Source: Chthonomonas sp. UBA2387 (GTDB lineage: Bacteria; Armatimonadota; Fimbriimonadia; Fimbriimonadales; Fimbriimonadaceae). Taken from it: 55,048 nt of DNA. Shown here in pieces: positions 16,067 to 24,852 of the stretch. The stretch spans positions 22,873-77,920 of the forward strand of contig DDSP01000018.1 of the NCBI GenBank assembly GCA_002343445.1, written 5' to 3'. The number at the start of each line of letters is the position of its first letter. Position 1 is the first letter of the stretch. The notes under the pieces were generated by a model, which searched no databases, had not been told where the DNA came from, and saw only the letters and a program-made list of their open reading frames with translations. A program made the translations under genes and the position numbers.

Positions 16067-17938
16067 CTACGGCAGCGGAAGGCCGAACGCCGACAAGTAC
16101 TTGCGCATCATCTCCACGCGGCCGGGCGTCGTCAGTTCGACGTTGAACGGGCGGCCACGCGCGTCGAGCATCACGCCCACCGTGCCGCCTTCCAGCGTCA
16201 CCGCTCGCTCTTGGCCCTTGCCCTTGCCGACATCGAAGCCCCGGGCGGGGCGGATGACGGCCTCGCGGCGCTCGTTGCGCCCGAGCGGGACGACCTTGAT
16301 CTCGCCAAACGCCACGTCGTGCGTCTGCCCGTCCAGGGTCACGCTCATGCAGGGCTCGCCCAGCTTGCCCGTGCCGACGGGTGCGACGCAGTGGCCGCAG
16401 CGGATGATGCAGTCGTACTCAAACACCTGGGTCGCGGCTTGCTCGTGGTGCTCGCTGAGGACGCCGAGGTGCGGCGTCATGAAGATCGAGTCGATGGTGA
16501 GCATCGTCACGCCCTCGGGCTGATAGGCGTCCATCATCATCAGCGCCGATTGCGCGCGGCGCGGGGCATGGCTGAGCACGCCGCCCGAGCCGATGATCAT
16601 GTCCAACTCCATCATGCGGATGAGCGTGTCGGTCGCGGCGTTCTCTTCGAACATCTTGCCCACGTCCATTTGGCGCTGCACGCCGACGAGGCCTCGGGCC
16701 AGCGACTTGTGGTGGTGGAACGCCAATCGCAAGGCTTCCCGCGCAACGGCCTGCTCGATGAGCAAGTCCTCGTACGCGTGGGGGATCGTCGTGGGCCGGA
16801 TCATCTTGTTTCGGAGCCGGTTCTTGACCTCCGAGGGATCAATCTCGAACGGCAGCCACCGAGCGATCTTCTCGATGCCGGCTTCCTTGAGCACGTTGCA
16901 GATCGAGTAGCTCATGCCCAGGTTCGCCGAAACCGTGCGGTTGAACACGCGGTCCACGGCTTGCCCGTCGGCGTCGTACTTGATGACGTCCGAGAACACG
17001 TCGGTGGTCGCGCCACCGATGTCCACGGCCAGGATGTTCAGGTTCTCCTTGCGCGCGTAGTTCTTGATGAGCTTGCCGACCGCGTTCGGCGTCGCCATGA
17101 CCTCTTCGCTGGTCCAGTCGAGCAGCTTAGAGTAGCCCGGTGCCTGCTGCATGACGTGCTCCAAGAACAGTTCGTGAATCTCGTCGCGGGCCGGGTCGAG
17201 GTTCTCGCGGTCGGTGGTGGGCCGCAGGTTGGGCACGACTTTGGTGGCGATGCCCTCGCCCAGCGTTTGCTTGACCTCGTTCTGGCAATCCTGGTTGCCC
17301 GCATAGATGACCGGCAGCTTCATGTCGCCGAAGCGTGGCTTGGGATCGGCGGCGCGGATAATCTCAGCCATCTCGATCTGCTGCTTGGATTGGCCGCCAT
17401 CGGTGCCTCCGGACATGAGGATGATGTCTGGGCGGAGCTGGCGCAACCGCTTGACTTTTTCGAAGTCTTTGCGCCCGTCGTCTTTGGCGAGCGTATCCAT
17501 GAGGATCGCGCCCGCGCCGAGCGCGGCACGCTCCGCCGATTCGGCGCTGATGTTCTTGACGAGCCCTGCGACCATCATCTGAAGGCCGCCGCCCGCCGAA
17601 CTCGTGGAGACATACAGGTCGGAGCCATCCAGGTCGTCGCTCCGATCCCCGCTCTTGACGCCCTCTTTGTACAGGCGCGCCACGGTCCCGTTCTTGATCA
17701 GCTTGCGACGCCCTGCTTTGAAGCCGTCGGGCACGGTGTTCTCGGTGAGTTCTTCGAGTTCGGTGATCGCGTTCAGGACGCCGATGGTGACGTCTTCGAA
17801 GGGTCTTTCGACGGTGGTCGGGGCTTCTCCGCGCGCGACGAGCCGGTACTCGCCTTGGTCGTTCCGCTCGATGAGAATGGCTTTGGTGGTCGTCGAACCG
17901 CAGTCGGTCGCCACGATGCGCTTGATGTCGTCGGCCAT
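16067..17938 (-). CDS. MutL/GlmL-family actin-like ATPase
   Basis: A 623-residue protein of the glutamate-mutase-L family (PF13941), named for a gene found beside B12-dependent glutamate mutase. It is not the DNA mismatch-repair MutL. The N terminus has the ASKHA phosphate-1 motif ATDCGSTTTKA (residues 10-20), a second nucleotide motif ILAVDIGGATTDVFSD occurs near 310, and a glycine-rich MIIGSGG segment near 450. The likely role is an ATP-driven chaperone or reactivase for a partner enzyme. No mutase subunit is encoded in this window, so the partner is unknown. TAATCT (complement of 17948-17953) ends 9 nt before the ATG and no Shine-Dalgarno site is present. Confidence 0.9.
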   Translation of the reverse strand: MADDIKRIVATDCGSTTTKAILIERNDQGEYRLVARGEAPTTVERPFEDVTIGVLNAITELEELTENTVPDGFKAGRRKLIKNGTVARLYKEGVKSGDRSDDLDGSDLYVSTSSAGGGLQMMVAGLVKNISAESAERAALGAGAILMDTLAKDDGRKDFEKVKRLRQLRPDIILMSGGTDGGQSKQQIEMAEIIRAADPKPRFGDMKLPVIYAGNQDCQNEVKQTLGEGIATKVVPNLRPTTDRENLDPARDEIHELFLEHVMQQAPGYSKLLDWTSEEVMATPNAVGKLIKNYARKENLNILAVDIGGATTDVFSDVIKYDADGQAVDRVFNRTVSANLGMSYSICNVLKEAGIEKIARWLPFEIDPSEVKNRLRNKMIRPTTIPHAYEDLLIEQAVAREALRLAFHHHKSLARGLVGVQRQMDVGKMFEENAATDTLIRMMELDMIIGSGGVLSHAPRRAQSALMMMDAYQPEGVTMLTIDSIFMTPHLGVLSEHHEQAATQVFEYDCIIRCGHCVAPVGTGKLGEPCMSVTLDGQTHDVAFGEIKVVPLGRNERREAVIRPARGFDVGKGKGQERAVTLEGGTVGVMLDARGRPFNVELTTPGRVEMMRKYLSAFGLPLP

Positions 17939-18017
17939 GTGAGGCTTAGATTATGACCGGAAACACGCTTGCTCGGCTCGGCGGGTGGGGAGACACCCCT
18001 TGGAAAAACGCGAAAGG

Positions 18018-18079
18018 GCAGGAAGGAGTCGGTCAAACTCCTTCCTGCAGGTAAGAACTGCACGCTTCCGAGAGGAAGC
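18018..18079 (-). terminator. Two hairpins downstream of the PEP-CTERM gene
   Basis: The proximal hairpin is GCTTCC-gaga-GGAAGC (18064-18079), 10 bp after the stop. The distal one is a perfect 12-bp stem, GCAGGAAGGAGT (18018-18029) with ACTCCTTCCTGC (18037-18048) and a 7-nt loop. On the minus strand it is followed by CCTTTCGCGTTTTT, so the T run is offset by about 9 nt. It probably ends or stabilises the PEP-CTERM transcript. Confidence 0.65.
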
Positions 18080-18089
18080 TTGTTGTTCG

Positions 18090-18881
18090 TTACTTCGCGG
18101 ACTTGCGTCGGCGTCGCAGAACCGCCGCGCCGAGGCCAGCGCCGAGAGCCACGAGCGAAGCGGGCTCCGGAACCGGGTTGACGTCGCCGGGGGTGATCTT
18201 GAAGTCTGCGGGGAGCGGGCCGTTGCCGGAACCGCCGCCATCCGTACCGCTCATCGCGGAACCGTCGGCTGCGACTTCGAAGGCGACCTTGTCACCGCTG
18301 GTGAGCACCACATAGGCGTCGGCCGAGTTGTTCGCGCCGAAGCCGCCGAAGTCCACGCCGCCGAACTCGGCGCCGTAGAGCTTCTCGCCCGCTTGGCCGG
18401 AACCGAAGGCAACCGAATCCTCGATGGCGGACCAGTGAGTGGCATCCACCGAGCCATCCATGTTGGCGTCGATCGAGTCACCGACCTGACCGGTGAAGTC
18501 CTGAACCACCAGGTAGGTGCTGGTGCCCGTGTTGAGCGTGAAGGCGTTGCCCGACTGGACGTTGGAGCTTGTGCTGGCGTTCTGGGACATCTGGTGCTCC
18601 ATGTTCTGGAGGAGCAGAAGGCCGTTCTCGCCGGAAACCACGTTGTCGAGGCTCAGGGCCGAGGTGATCGTGCCAGCGTTCTCCGCGCCACCCGAAATCT
18701 CGATGACCGTGAGGTTCGAGAGATTCTGATTCGCGCCGGACTTGATCTCGACGTACTGCCAGCCGGATGCGTCGATGCGGCTAGCGTCGCGAACGATCTC
18801 GCTGAAGTTGACCTGAGATTGTGCAGCCACCATGGACGAGGCGCCCAGAGCTGCGGACCATGCATAGAAGCGTACGTTCAT
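18090..18881 (-). CDS. PEP-CTERM sorting-domain surface protein
   Basis: A 263-residue exported protein. It has a signal peptide (YAWSAALGASSMVAAQ), a beta-rich mature region (about 20-230) and a C-terminal PEP-CTERM signal: VPEPASL, a hydrophobic helix, then RRRRKSAK. Such proteins are processed by an exosortase and usually end up in the extracellular matrix; no exosortase gene is present here. The start ATG 18881 (MNVRF) is preferred over ATG 18887, because GGGAGG lies 8 nt upstream of 18881 but only 2 nt upstream of 18887. A near-consensus promoter sits at 19013-19041, giving a leader of about 125 nt. Confidence 0.9.
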   Translation of the reverse strand: MNVRFYAWSAALGASSMVAAQSQVNFSEIVRDASRIDASGWQYVEIKSGANQNLSNLTVIEISGGAENAGTITSALSLDNVVSGENGLLLLQNMEHQMSQNASTSSNVQSGNAFTLNTGTSTYLVVQDFTGQVGDSIDANMDGSVDATHWSAIEDSVAFGSGQAGEKLYGAEFGGVDFGGFGANNSADAYVVLTSGDKVAFEVAADGSAMSGTDGGGSGNGPLPADFKITPGDVNPVPEPASLVALGAGLGAAVLRRRRKSAK

Positions 18882-19012
18882 AACCATAACCTCCCAACCG
18901 AATGGGAATCGTAACCTTGAGCTTTCTGTGCAAGTCTCTCAACGCTCTGCGGCAACCAAAGGGTAACCAGCCCTAACCGCAAAAGCAAGACTTACACTCC
19001 CGCTCGGTGTTC

Positions 19013-19041
19013 ATTCTATCACGGGACCCCCCGAGTGTCAA
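19013..19041 (-). promoter_or_regulatory. Sigma70-type promoter of the PEP-CTERM gene
   Basis: On the minus strand TTGACA (19041-19036), a 17-nt spacer and TAGAAT (19018-19013) make a near-consensus promoter. The start site would fall near 19006. The 125-nt leader to ATG 18881 includes the GGGAGG ribosome site. Nothing else was found in the 198-bp gap. Confidence 0.75.
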
Positions 19042-19085
19042 TGCCTGACCGAAGAAAAGTGGACTTTTTTCATCTCCCGCCCACT

Positions 19086-19910
19086 TCACCCGACCCGACG
19101 ATGACAAACGACGGCCCGATTCCGTAGTTGTACCACGTCCAGCGGCTCGACGCACACCTTCAGGGGCGTCGAGGCCGAATGAACGACGGTTTTTTCATCC
19201 AGGAGCATCGCGACGTGCCCCGGCCAATACACCAGGTCCCCCCGGCGCAGACTCCCCGCAACCTCTTCCCCGAGGCTGGCCGCCTGCATGTCGGTATCGC
19301 GAAGCGCCGGCACCCCCGCCAGGGCCAACGCGCCTTGCACCAAGCCTGAACAGTCGATCCCGAACCCGGAACGCCCGCCCCAGCGGTAGGGCGTCTCCAC
19401 GAACCGCAGCGCCGTTTCCACGAAGTCCGGCAGAAACTCGTCCACAGCGATCAGGTGCGAGGCATCCACGAACCCGCCGGACTCGAGTTCTGCGTAGCGC
19501 GGCCCCATGTCGGTCACCCGCACCCTGGACAGCGCCGAAAGCTCCTCGATCACCGGCGATTTGAAATGCGACTCCGCAAAAACCAGCGTGTGCGCCGCCG
19601 AGACAACGTGAGTCGGATCGGCGAACTTCGCACCCAGCGCATCCGCGCGCACGTACCCGACGTAGCCGTCGATGCCGCACTGGCCCCAGGCCCACCCGGC
19701 CTCCGACTCGTACACCGTGAACGGCTCGCCAAGCAGGAGCTGCGAAACCGCTCGCGCCGTAGGCCGCGGCCCTTCCGTCAGCGCCGCGTGGGGGATGACG
19801 ACCTGATGAGCAACGCCAGGCACGAACTTCGCGGAGGGCACCTGACCCTGCAAATGCTCGGCGGCCAAGTCGTCGCGATAGGGGTGCAAGCGGGGGTCCA
19901 GCGGGTTCAT
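19086..19910 (-). CDS. NlpC/P60 family cell-wall endopeptidase with SH3-like domains
   Basis: A 274-residue protein. Two SH3b-like segments (about residues 40-150, e.g. EAGWAWGQCGIDGYVGYVRAD) precede a C-terminal NlpC/P60 domain. That domain has catalytic Cys in GFGIDCSGLVQ (about 187), His in WPGHVAMLL (about 231) and a third polar residue in VVHSAST. It resembles dipeptidyl-peptidase VI/YkfC-type gamma-D-glutamyl-diamino acid endopeptidases, which cut muropeptides. No signal peptide is seen, so it may act in the cytosol on recycled muropeptides. The ATG overlaps the rmlA stop (ATGA at 19907-19910), so it is translationally coupled; the frame further upstream is antisense to rmlA. Confidence 0.88.
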   Translation of the reverse strand: MNPLDPRLHPYRDDLAAEHLQGQVPSAKFVPGVAHQVVIPHAALTEGPRPTARAVSQLLLGEPFTVYESEAGWAWGQCGIDGYVGYVRADALGAKFADPTHVVSAAHTLVFAESHFKSPVIEELSALSRVRVTDMGPRYAELESGGFVDASHLIAVDEFLPDFVETALRFVETPYRWGGRSGFGIDCSGLVQGALALAGVPALRDTDMQAASLGEEVAGSLRRGDLVYWPGHVAMLLDEKTVVHSASTPLKVCVEPLDVVQLRNRAVVCHRRVG

Positions 19911-20803
19911 CGTTGCTCCAGTCGTTTGCGGCCCTGCGCGAGCATTTTGCGAAGGTAGGCCCGATACGCCTGCCCTCGATGCTCGGTCGCCAGACGCTCG
20001 AATTGTTCGTCGTCCACAAAGCCCATGCGCCACGCGATCTCTTCGACGCAGGCGATTTTGAGGCCCTGCCTCTGTTCGATCGTCCCGATGAACATGGCCG
20101 CCTGCAGCAGCGACTCGGGCGTGCCCGTATCGAGCCATGCCACGCCGCGCCCGAACATCTCGACGTGGAGTTCGCCGCGCTCCAGGTAGGTGCGGTTCAC
20201 GTCGGTGATCTCCAACTCGCCCCGTGGCGAAGGCTTCAGGCTCTTGGCAATGCCGCAGACCTGCTCGTCATAGAAGTAGAGCCCGGTCACGGCGTAGTTG
20301 GATTGCGGCTGCTTGGGCTTCTCATCGATGGCGGTGGGCTTGCCCTCGGCGTCGAACGAGACCACGCCATAGCGCTCGGGGTCATCCACCCAATAGGCGA
20401 ACACGGTCGCGCCAGAAGGCCTTGCAGCCGTGGCTTGGAGCATCTTCGAGAGGCCCCGCGCATAGAAGATGTTGTCGCCGAGGACGAGCGCCGAGGGGTG
20501 GCCGCCGACAAACTCCTCGCCGATCAGGAACGCTTGGGCCAAGCCGCCGGGGTTGGGCTGCACAGCATAACGCAAATCGAGACCCCAAGAACCGCCGTCC
20601 CCGAGGAGCGCCTCGAACAAGGGCAAGTCGGTGGGTGTGGAGATGATGAGAATCTCGCGGATGCCCGCCAGCATGAGTGTGCTCAGCGGGTAGTAGATCA
20701 TCGGCTTGTCGTAAACGGGCAGGAGTTGCTTGCTCACGACCTGGGTCGCGGGATGCAGGCGGGTTCCCGCTCCGCCTGCCAAGATGATGCCGCGCCTCGT
20801 CAC
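19907..20803 (-). CDS. rfbA: Glucose-1-phosphate thymidylyltransferase
   Basis: A 298-residue RmlA. It makes dTDP-glucose from glucose-1-phosphate and dTTP. The nucleotide-binding signature GIILAGGAGTRLHPAT is at the N terminus (residues 5-20), and SKQLLPVYDKPMIYYPLS follows. The family's Asp/Glu pattern continues in LVLGDNIFY. The start is GTG 20803, which overlaps the rfbB stop (GTGA at 20800-20803) and gives the usual length. The rfbB-rfbA order and the overlap indicate one operon for dTDP-sugar synthesis. rfbC and rfbD are not in the window. Confidence 0.95.
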   Translation of the reverse strand: MTRRGIILAGGAGTRLHPATQVVSKQLLPVYDKPMIYYPLSTLMLAGIREILIISTPTDLPLFEALLGDGGSWGLDLRYAVQPNPGGLAQAFLIGEEFVGGHPSALVLGDNIFYARGLSKMLQATAARPSGATVFAYWVDDPERYGVVSFDAEGKPTAIDEKPKQPQSNYAVTGLYFYDEQVCGIAKSLKPSPRGELEITDVNRTYLERGELHVEMFGRGVAWLDTGTPESLLQAAMFIGTIEQRQGLKIACVEEIAWRMGFVDDEQFERLATEHRGQAYRAYLRKMLAQGRKRLEQR

Positions 20804-21864
20804 GCTGGCACCCCCCGATGCCCATAGTGGGACTCGATCCAGCGCCGGTACTCGCCCGAACGCACCGAATCCACCCAGTCGGGATGGTCCAGATACCACT
20901 GGACCGTCTTGCGGATGCCTGAACGGAACGTCTCGCGAGGCTTCCAGCCCAACTCTGACTCGATCTTGTCGGTCGCGATGGCGTACCGCCAGTCGTGGCC
21001 TGGGCGGTCCTTCACATAGGTGATCATGGATTCTCGATCGGGAAGATCTGCGAGATCCTCGACGGCTCGGCAGATCTCGCGAACCACGTCAATGTTCCGC
21101 ATTTCGCAATTGCCCCCGACACAATACGTCTCGCCGAAGCGGCCCCGCTCGGCGACCTGCCAGATCGCGTCCACGTGGTCGTCCACATAGAGCCAGTCGC
21201 GGACGTTCAGACCCTGGCCGTAGACCGGCAATGGCTTGCCCTCGAGGGCGTTGAGAATCATCAAGGGAACGAGCTTCTCGGGGAACTGGCGCGGGCCATA
21301 GTTGTTCGAGCAATTCGTGAGTTTGAACGGCAACCCGTAGGTGTCGCCATAGGCACGGACCAGGTGATCGCTCGCCGCTTTGCTCGCCGAATAGGGACTG
21401 TGCGGGTCGTAGGGCGTCTGCTCGGTGAACTTGCCCTCGTCGCCCAGCGAACCGAACACCTCGTCGGTGCTCACATGGTGAAAGAGCTTGCCTTCGGGGT
21501 TGCTCCAAAACTCGCGGCAGGCCTCCAGGAGGTGGTAGGTCCCCACGATGTTGGTCTGGATGAAATCGCCGGGACCGGCGATGGAGCGATCCACGTGGCT
21601 TTCGGCGGCAAAGTGGAACACCCAGTCGGGACGATGGTCTGCGATGGCTTGGCGAATCGCTCTCGGGTCGCGTAGGTCGCGACGGATGAACGCATAGTTC
21701 CGGGCCTTCTCAATCTCGCTGAGGCTGAGCGGGTTGCCCGCATAGGTGAGAGCGTCTAGGTTGACGAACCGAATGCCGGGGTGGCGGGGGACCCAATCCA
21801 GAAGGGCCGCCGAGCCGATGAAGCCGCAGCCGCCAGTGACCAAAACCGTCCGTTGAAACTCCAT
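20800..21864 (-). CDS. rfbB: dTDP-glucose 4,6-dehydratase
   Basis: A 354-residue RmlB of the short-chain dehydrogenase superfamily. It converts dTDP-glucose to dTDP-4-keto-6-deoxyglucose with bound NAD+. The Rossmann motif TGGCGFIGS is at residues 10-18. The STDEVFG active-site segment is near 129, and the catalytic Tyr/Lys pair is in YSASKAASDH (about 157-166). Length and motifs are typical. It is the first gene of the rfbB-rfbA-NlpC operon. The start ATG has no visible Shine-Dalgarno site. Confidence 0.96.
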   Translation of the reverse strand: MEFQRTVLVTGGCGFIGSAALLDWVPRHPGIRFVNLDALTYAGNPLSLSEIEKARNYAFIRRDLRDPRAIRQAIADHRPDWVFHFAAESHVDRSIAGPGDFIQTNIVGTYHLLEACREFWSNPEGKLFHHVSTDEVFGSLGDEGKFTEQTPYDPHSPYSASKAASDHLVRAYGDTYGLPFKLTNCSNNYGPRQFPEKLVPLMILNALEGKPLPVYGQGLNVRDWLYVDDHVDAIWQVAERGRFGETYCVGGNCEMRNIDVVREICRAVEDLADLPDRESMITYVKDRPGHDWRYAIATDKIESELGWKPRETFRSGIRKTVQWYLDHPDWVDSVRSGEYRRWIESHYGHRGVPA

Positions 21865-21922
21865 GGGATTCGTCGGGCTTGAAGGTACCCGCTCCTGAGC
21901 ATCAGGGGGTTCAACACGAGTT

Positions 21923-21952
21923 CGGCCCTCCGGAGTTTCTTCCGGAGGGCCG
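21923..21952 (-). terminator. Strong hairpin after the 931-residue secreted protein gene
   Basis: A perfect 12-bp stem, CGGCCCTCCGGA (21923-21934) with TCCGGAGGGCCG (21941-21952), and a 6-nt loop. It lies 23 bp past the stop of the minus-strand gene. There is no clear T run, so it may be a terminator-like or 3'-stabilising hairpin. Confidence 0.65.
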
Positions 21953-21975
21953 ATGTCGTGGCGATTCGCGACAGA

Positions 21976-24771
21976 TCAGCGAATCACGTTGAGAGGCACG
22001 GTCTTGCGGACCCGCTCGCCGGTGGCCGATTCCGCGAGGATTTCCACGCGGTAGGTGCCGGGGGCGACGGCTCGGTTCGCGTTGTCGCGAAGCGTCCAGA
22101 CCGCCGTGTTCTGGCCAGCGGCATCAGAGCGTCCTCGGGAGATCGTGTAGACCTCCTTGCCCGTGCCAGAGAGGACACGGATAGACGTCGTCGAGTCGGT
22201 GGACAGCGTGTAGCTGATCGTGAACGGCGCGTTCGCGTCGCGGGTCGGTCGGCTCACGACGACGTTTCCGATGACGGCCTTCTGGCTGGCACCCGGCTCC
22301 ATCTGGAGCGTGAAGGTGCGGACGCCAGGTTCATTGACATCGAACGTGTAGCCGCTGGCTTGGCGCAGGTCTCGGGCCACGTTGGTGGCCTTGTCGACCA
22401 ATCGGAACCGCATGTTGCTGGGAACCGTGCCGATGTTGGGCCACGTGAGCGTGACACGACCGGCTTCCTTCACGTTGACTTCGACCGTCCATTCGTGCCG
22501 CTTGTTGCTCTCGGCGTAGGCGGCGGCTTGCCGCGTTTGGCCTGTGGCCGGGACGATGGCGACGTCGACGTTTTGGGTCGGACCCATGGGCGGGTTCATC
22601 GCCGTGAGCGTCTTGGCTTCTTCAGCCGAGCGCGCCACGCCGACGAAGTTCCAATCGTCCATCGACTTCTCCGTACGGGCGACGAGGCGAAGCCGCCATT
22701 GGTCGGCCGTCTGCTTGAAGTCGTCCGCGCTGCGGTTCGAATCCGGCAGGAACGGCACCGTGACGTACGGCCACGAGAGCGTGAAGTCCTGCAGCGTGTT
22801 GACGTGGATCCAGTAGCCGCGGTTCGGCTCCATCAGGCCCTGCTGGCCTTGGATGAACTTGTAGGACTGCGTCCCGGCATCCCAGTACGCCACCTCGCCG
22901 CTGATGTAGCCCAGCGAAACGAGTTGCGTCCACGTGTAGCTCTGGGTGGGGTTGGCGGCAGAGACGCCGTTGATCCCGCCGAGCGTGATCGCGAACGGAT
23001 ACGGGTTGCCCACCAGGTTCCACCCGGACTTGAGCTGCGTCAGCATGCCGCCCGTCGAAACGTCGGTCGGCGTCCGGGGCGTGCCCTGCAGGGGGTGCGA
23101 CCCCAGGTCGAGGTTGGAGACGAGCCAAGCCGCCTTTCCGCGCTCGGCGCTGGTGCTCAGCACGTAGCCGAACTGCTGGGGATCCCAGGCGTAGGCGACG
23201 AAGTCGGTGACCGGGTTGAGGCCGAGAACCGTGCTCCATGACGTGTCGGTGAACTGCCACGGAACGGCCACGAGATTCGCGCCTTGGGCGATGTTCAGGC
23301 GAGGCGTTGCCGAAACGTTGATCGTGCCGGTGACGGTCTTGACCGGGCCGGGCGTGGGCTCGACCTTGACGCTGATCGGCAGGTTGCCAAACACTTGACC
23401 GCTGGCTTCGACTTGGTAGTCCACGAAGCGGATTTCGCGCGGCGGAACGATCGGAAGCGTCTCGACTCCGTCGGTGCCGGCTGCGAACGTCAGGCCCGCC
23501 GGTAGCGTCAGGGTGACTCGCACGTCGTTGAGCGGCACTTCCTGGTCGATCGTGGTGAAGCCGCGGATGTTGTCCACATACACCCGGATCGTCATCGGGT
23601 TGGGCGTGAGGCCGTTCATGCCGTTCGGGTCGGTCGCCAACAATCGAGGCGCGTCGACCACGACAGCGTAAGGCTTCGTGTAGTTCGAAATGGCCCACGG
23701 GCTGCGAACGTAGTTCACGATCTGGCGCGAACCGCCAGCCGGAATGGCCTGCTCGGGGAAGTTCTGGATGTACGCCGTCGCGTCGATGAGCGTGTCCGGA
23801 ATGATGGCGTTCTCGCCCCAATTGAACACGCCGTCGCCGCCGATCGCGCCGAGCGGCGGAGGCGACATGTAGGTGTCCGAAATCACGAACTCGTCGGCCG
23901 TGGTGGCATCCGACTGACCATTGGTGGTCGTTGCGTCGGAAGGCTGGTTCTCAACCCGGAAGCCGTACGCATCGGTCTGGCCGAACAGAAAGTCGATGTA
24001 CTTGGGGAAGCCCGACGGGTCTTGAGAGCGCACGAAGCGGCTCATCGTCCGAACCTGGCGTCCGCCGTCGCGATAGGTGTAGCCGACCTTCGGGAAGAAG
24101 TAGCTGTTCCCGCCGATCCACGAGTGGCTCTTGTTCGAACCCGTCGCATCGAAGGTGAACGGCGAGTTGGTCAACATCGCCACGTTGTGACCAAGGCGAA
24201 GACCGGCATTCACCGAGGCCGTGCCCAGATTGGTCATCGTCCACTGGAGGCGCATCGCGTCGCCGACGCTGTCGGCCCTCAGGTTCACTCGGAGCCCGCC
24301 ATCGACCACCTCGGCGATCATGTAGCGGTCGCTCGCACCGACGAAGAAGAGGGTGAATCCGCCGTTCCCGAAGCGGGTCTGCGCTCCGTCGCGGACGATC
24401 GTGGCGTAGCCCATCGCGCCCACCACGTAGAAGGGCATACCCATGGTCAGCACCAAGAAGTCGTCGAAATCGCTTTGGACCGAGCCAAGCGGCCCGATCA
24501 TGTAGCCGAATCGTCCTGCTGCGTTGCCTTGGAACGACGGGCTGAAACAGGGGCCCTGCTGTCCGCCATACGTGACTGTACCGGACAGACCGATCGTCAT
24601 CAGCATCAAGTCGTTGCCGATAGCGTTGGCGCCGAACGTGTTGCTGATGGGCTCATTGACGTTGGCAATGTCCCAGCATTCGAATTGCCAGCTTGCCTGA
24701 GAGAACCCGGTGGCGCTCAGGGCTGCCATACCGGCCAAGGCCATGCTCTTGGCGTAATTCTTGATCTTCAT
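21976..24771 (-). CDS. Large secreted multidomain protein with FlgD-like Ig C terminus
   Basis: A 931-residue exported protein. It has a signal peptide (MALAGMAALSATGFSQA), then a 300-residue beta-rich region and an Ig-like middle. Next come two repeats of the kind seen in large surface proteins (GANLVAVPWQF near 510 and SGWNLVGNPYPF near 595). It ends in a FlgD-Ig-like domain (NTAVWTLRDNANRAVAPGTY near 890, then VPLNVIR). Such C-terminal domains are common on proteins exported to the cell surface; whether it is a sorting signal here is unknown. The start is ATG 24771; an in-frame TTG at 24792 would add 7 residues without improving the signal peptide. It lies just downstream of the CsgG/FlgT-like gene on the same strand. 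Confidence 0.82.
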   Translation of the reverse strand: MKIKNYAKSMALAGMAALSATGFSQASWQFECWDIANVNEPISNTFGANAIGNDLMLMTIGLSGTVTYGGQQGPCFSPSFQGNAAGRFGYMIGPLGSVQSDFDDFLVLTMGMPFYVVGAMGYATIVRDGAQTRFGNGGFTLFFVGASDRYMIAEVVDGGLRVNLRADSVGDAMRLQWTMTNLGTASVNAGLRLGHNVAMLTNSPFTFDATGSNKSHSWIGGNSYFFPKVGYTYRDGGRQVRTMSRFVRSQDPSGFPKYIDFLFGQTDAYGFRVENQPSDATTTNGQSDATTADEFVISDTYMSPPPLGAIGGDGVFNWGENAIIPDTLIDATAYIQNFPEQAIPAGGSRQIVNYVRSPWAISNYTKPYAVVVDAPRLLATDPNGMNGLTPNPMTIRVYVDNIRGFTTIDQEVPLNDVRVTLTLPAGLTFAAGTDGVETLPIVPPREIRFVDYQVEASGQVFGNLPISVKVEPTPGPVKTVTGTINVSATPRLNIAQGANLVAVPWQFTDTSWSTVLGLNPVTDFVAYAWDPQQFGYVLSTSAERGKAAWLVSNLDLGSHPLQGTPRTPTDVSTGGMLTQLKSGWNLVGNPYPFAITLGGINGVSAANPTQSYTWTQLVSLGYISGEVAYWDAGTQSYKFIQGQQGLMEPNRGYWIHVNTLQDFTLSWPYVTVPFLPDSNRSADDFKQTADQWRLRLVARTEKSMDDWNFVGVARSAEEAKTLTAMNPPMGPTQNVDVAIVPATGQTRQAAAYAESNKRHEWTVEVNVKEAGRVTLTWPNIGTVPSNMRFRLVDKATNVARDLRQASGYTFDVNEPGVRTFTLQMEPGASQKAVIGNVVVSRPTRDANAPFTISYTLSTDSTTSIRVLSGTGKEVYTISRGRSDAAGQNTAVWTLRDNANRAVAPGTYRVEILAESATGERVRKTVPLNVIR

Positions 24772-24806
24772 GGTTGCGTTCTGTGAGTTCAAGTCGAAAG
24801 GAGGTT

Positions 24807-24839
24807 GGGGTCTCCGGGTCGGGCGAACCCGGAGACCCC
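24807..24839 (-). terminator. 13-bp hairpin between the two large surface-protein genes
   Basis: GGGGTCTCCGGGT (24807-24819) pairs perfectly with ACCCGGAGACCCC (24827-24839) around a 7-nt loop. It starts 13 bp after the stop of the CsgG/FlgT-like gene. On the minus strand it is followed by AACCTCCTTTC, not a long T run, so termination may be partial. Confidence 0.65.
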
Positions 24840-24852
24840 CGTTGGGCGCAGG

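Noticed and set aside
16040..17956. A 638-codon open frame on the plus strand
   Set aside because: It is antisense to the GlmL-family gene. Composition is His/Arg/Val-rich with no domain.
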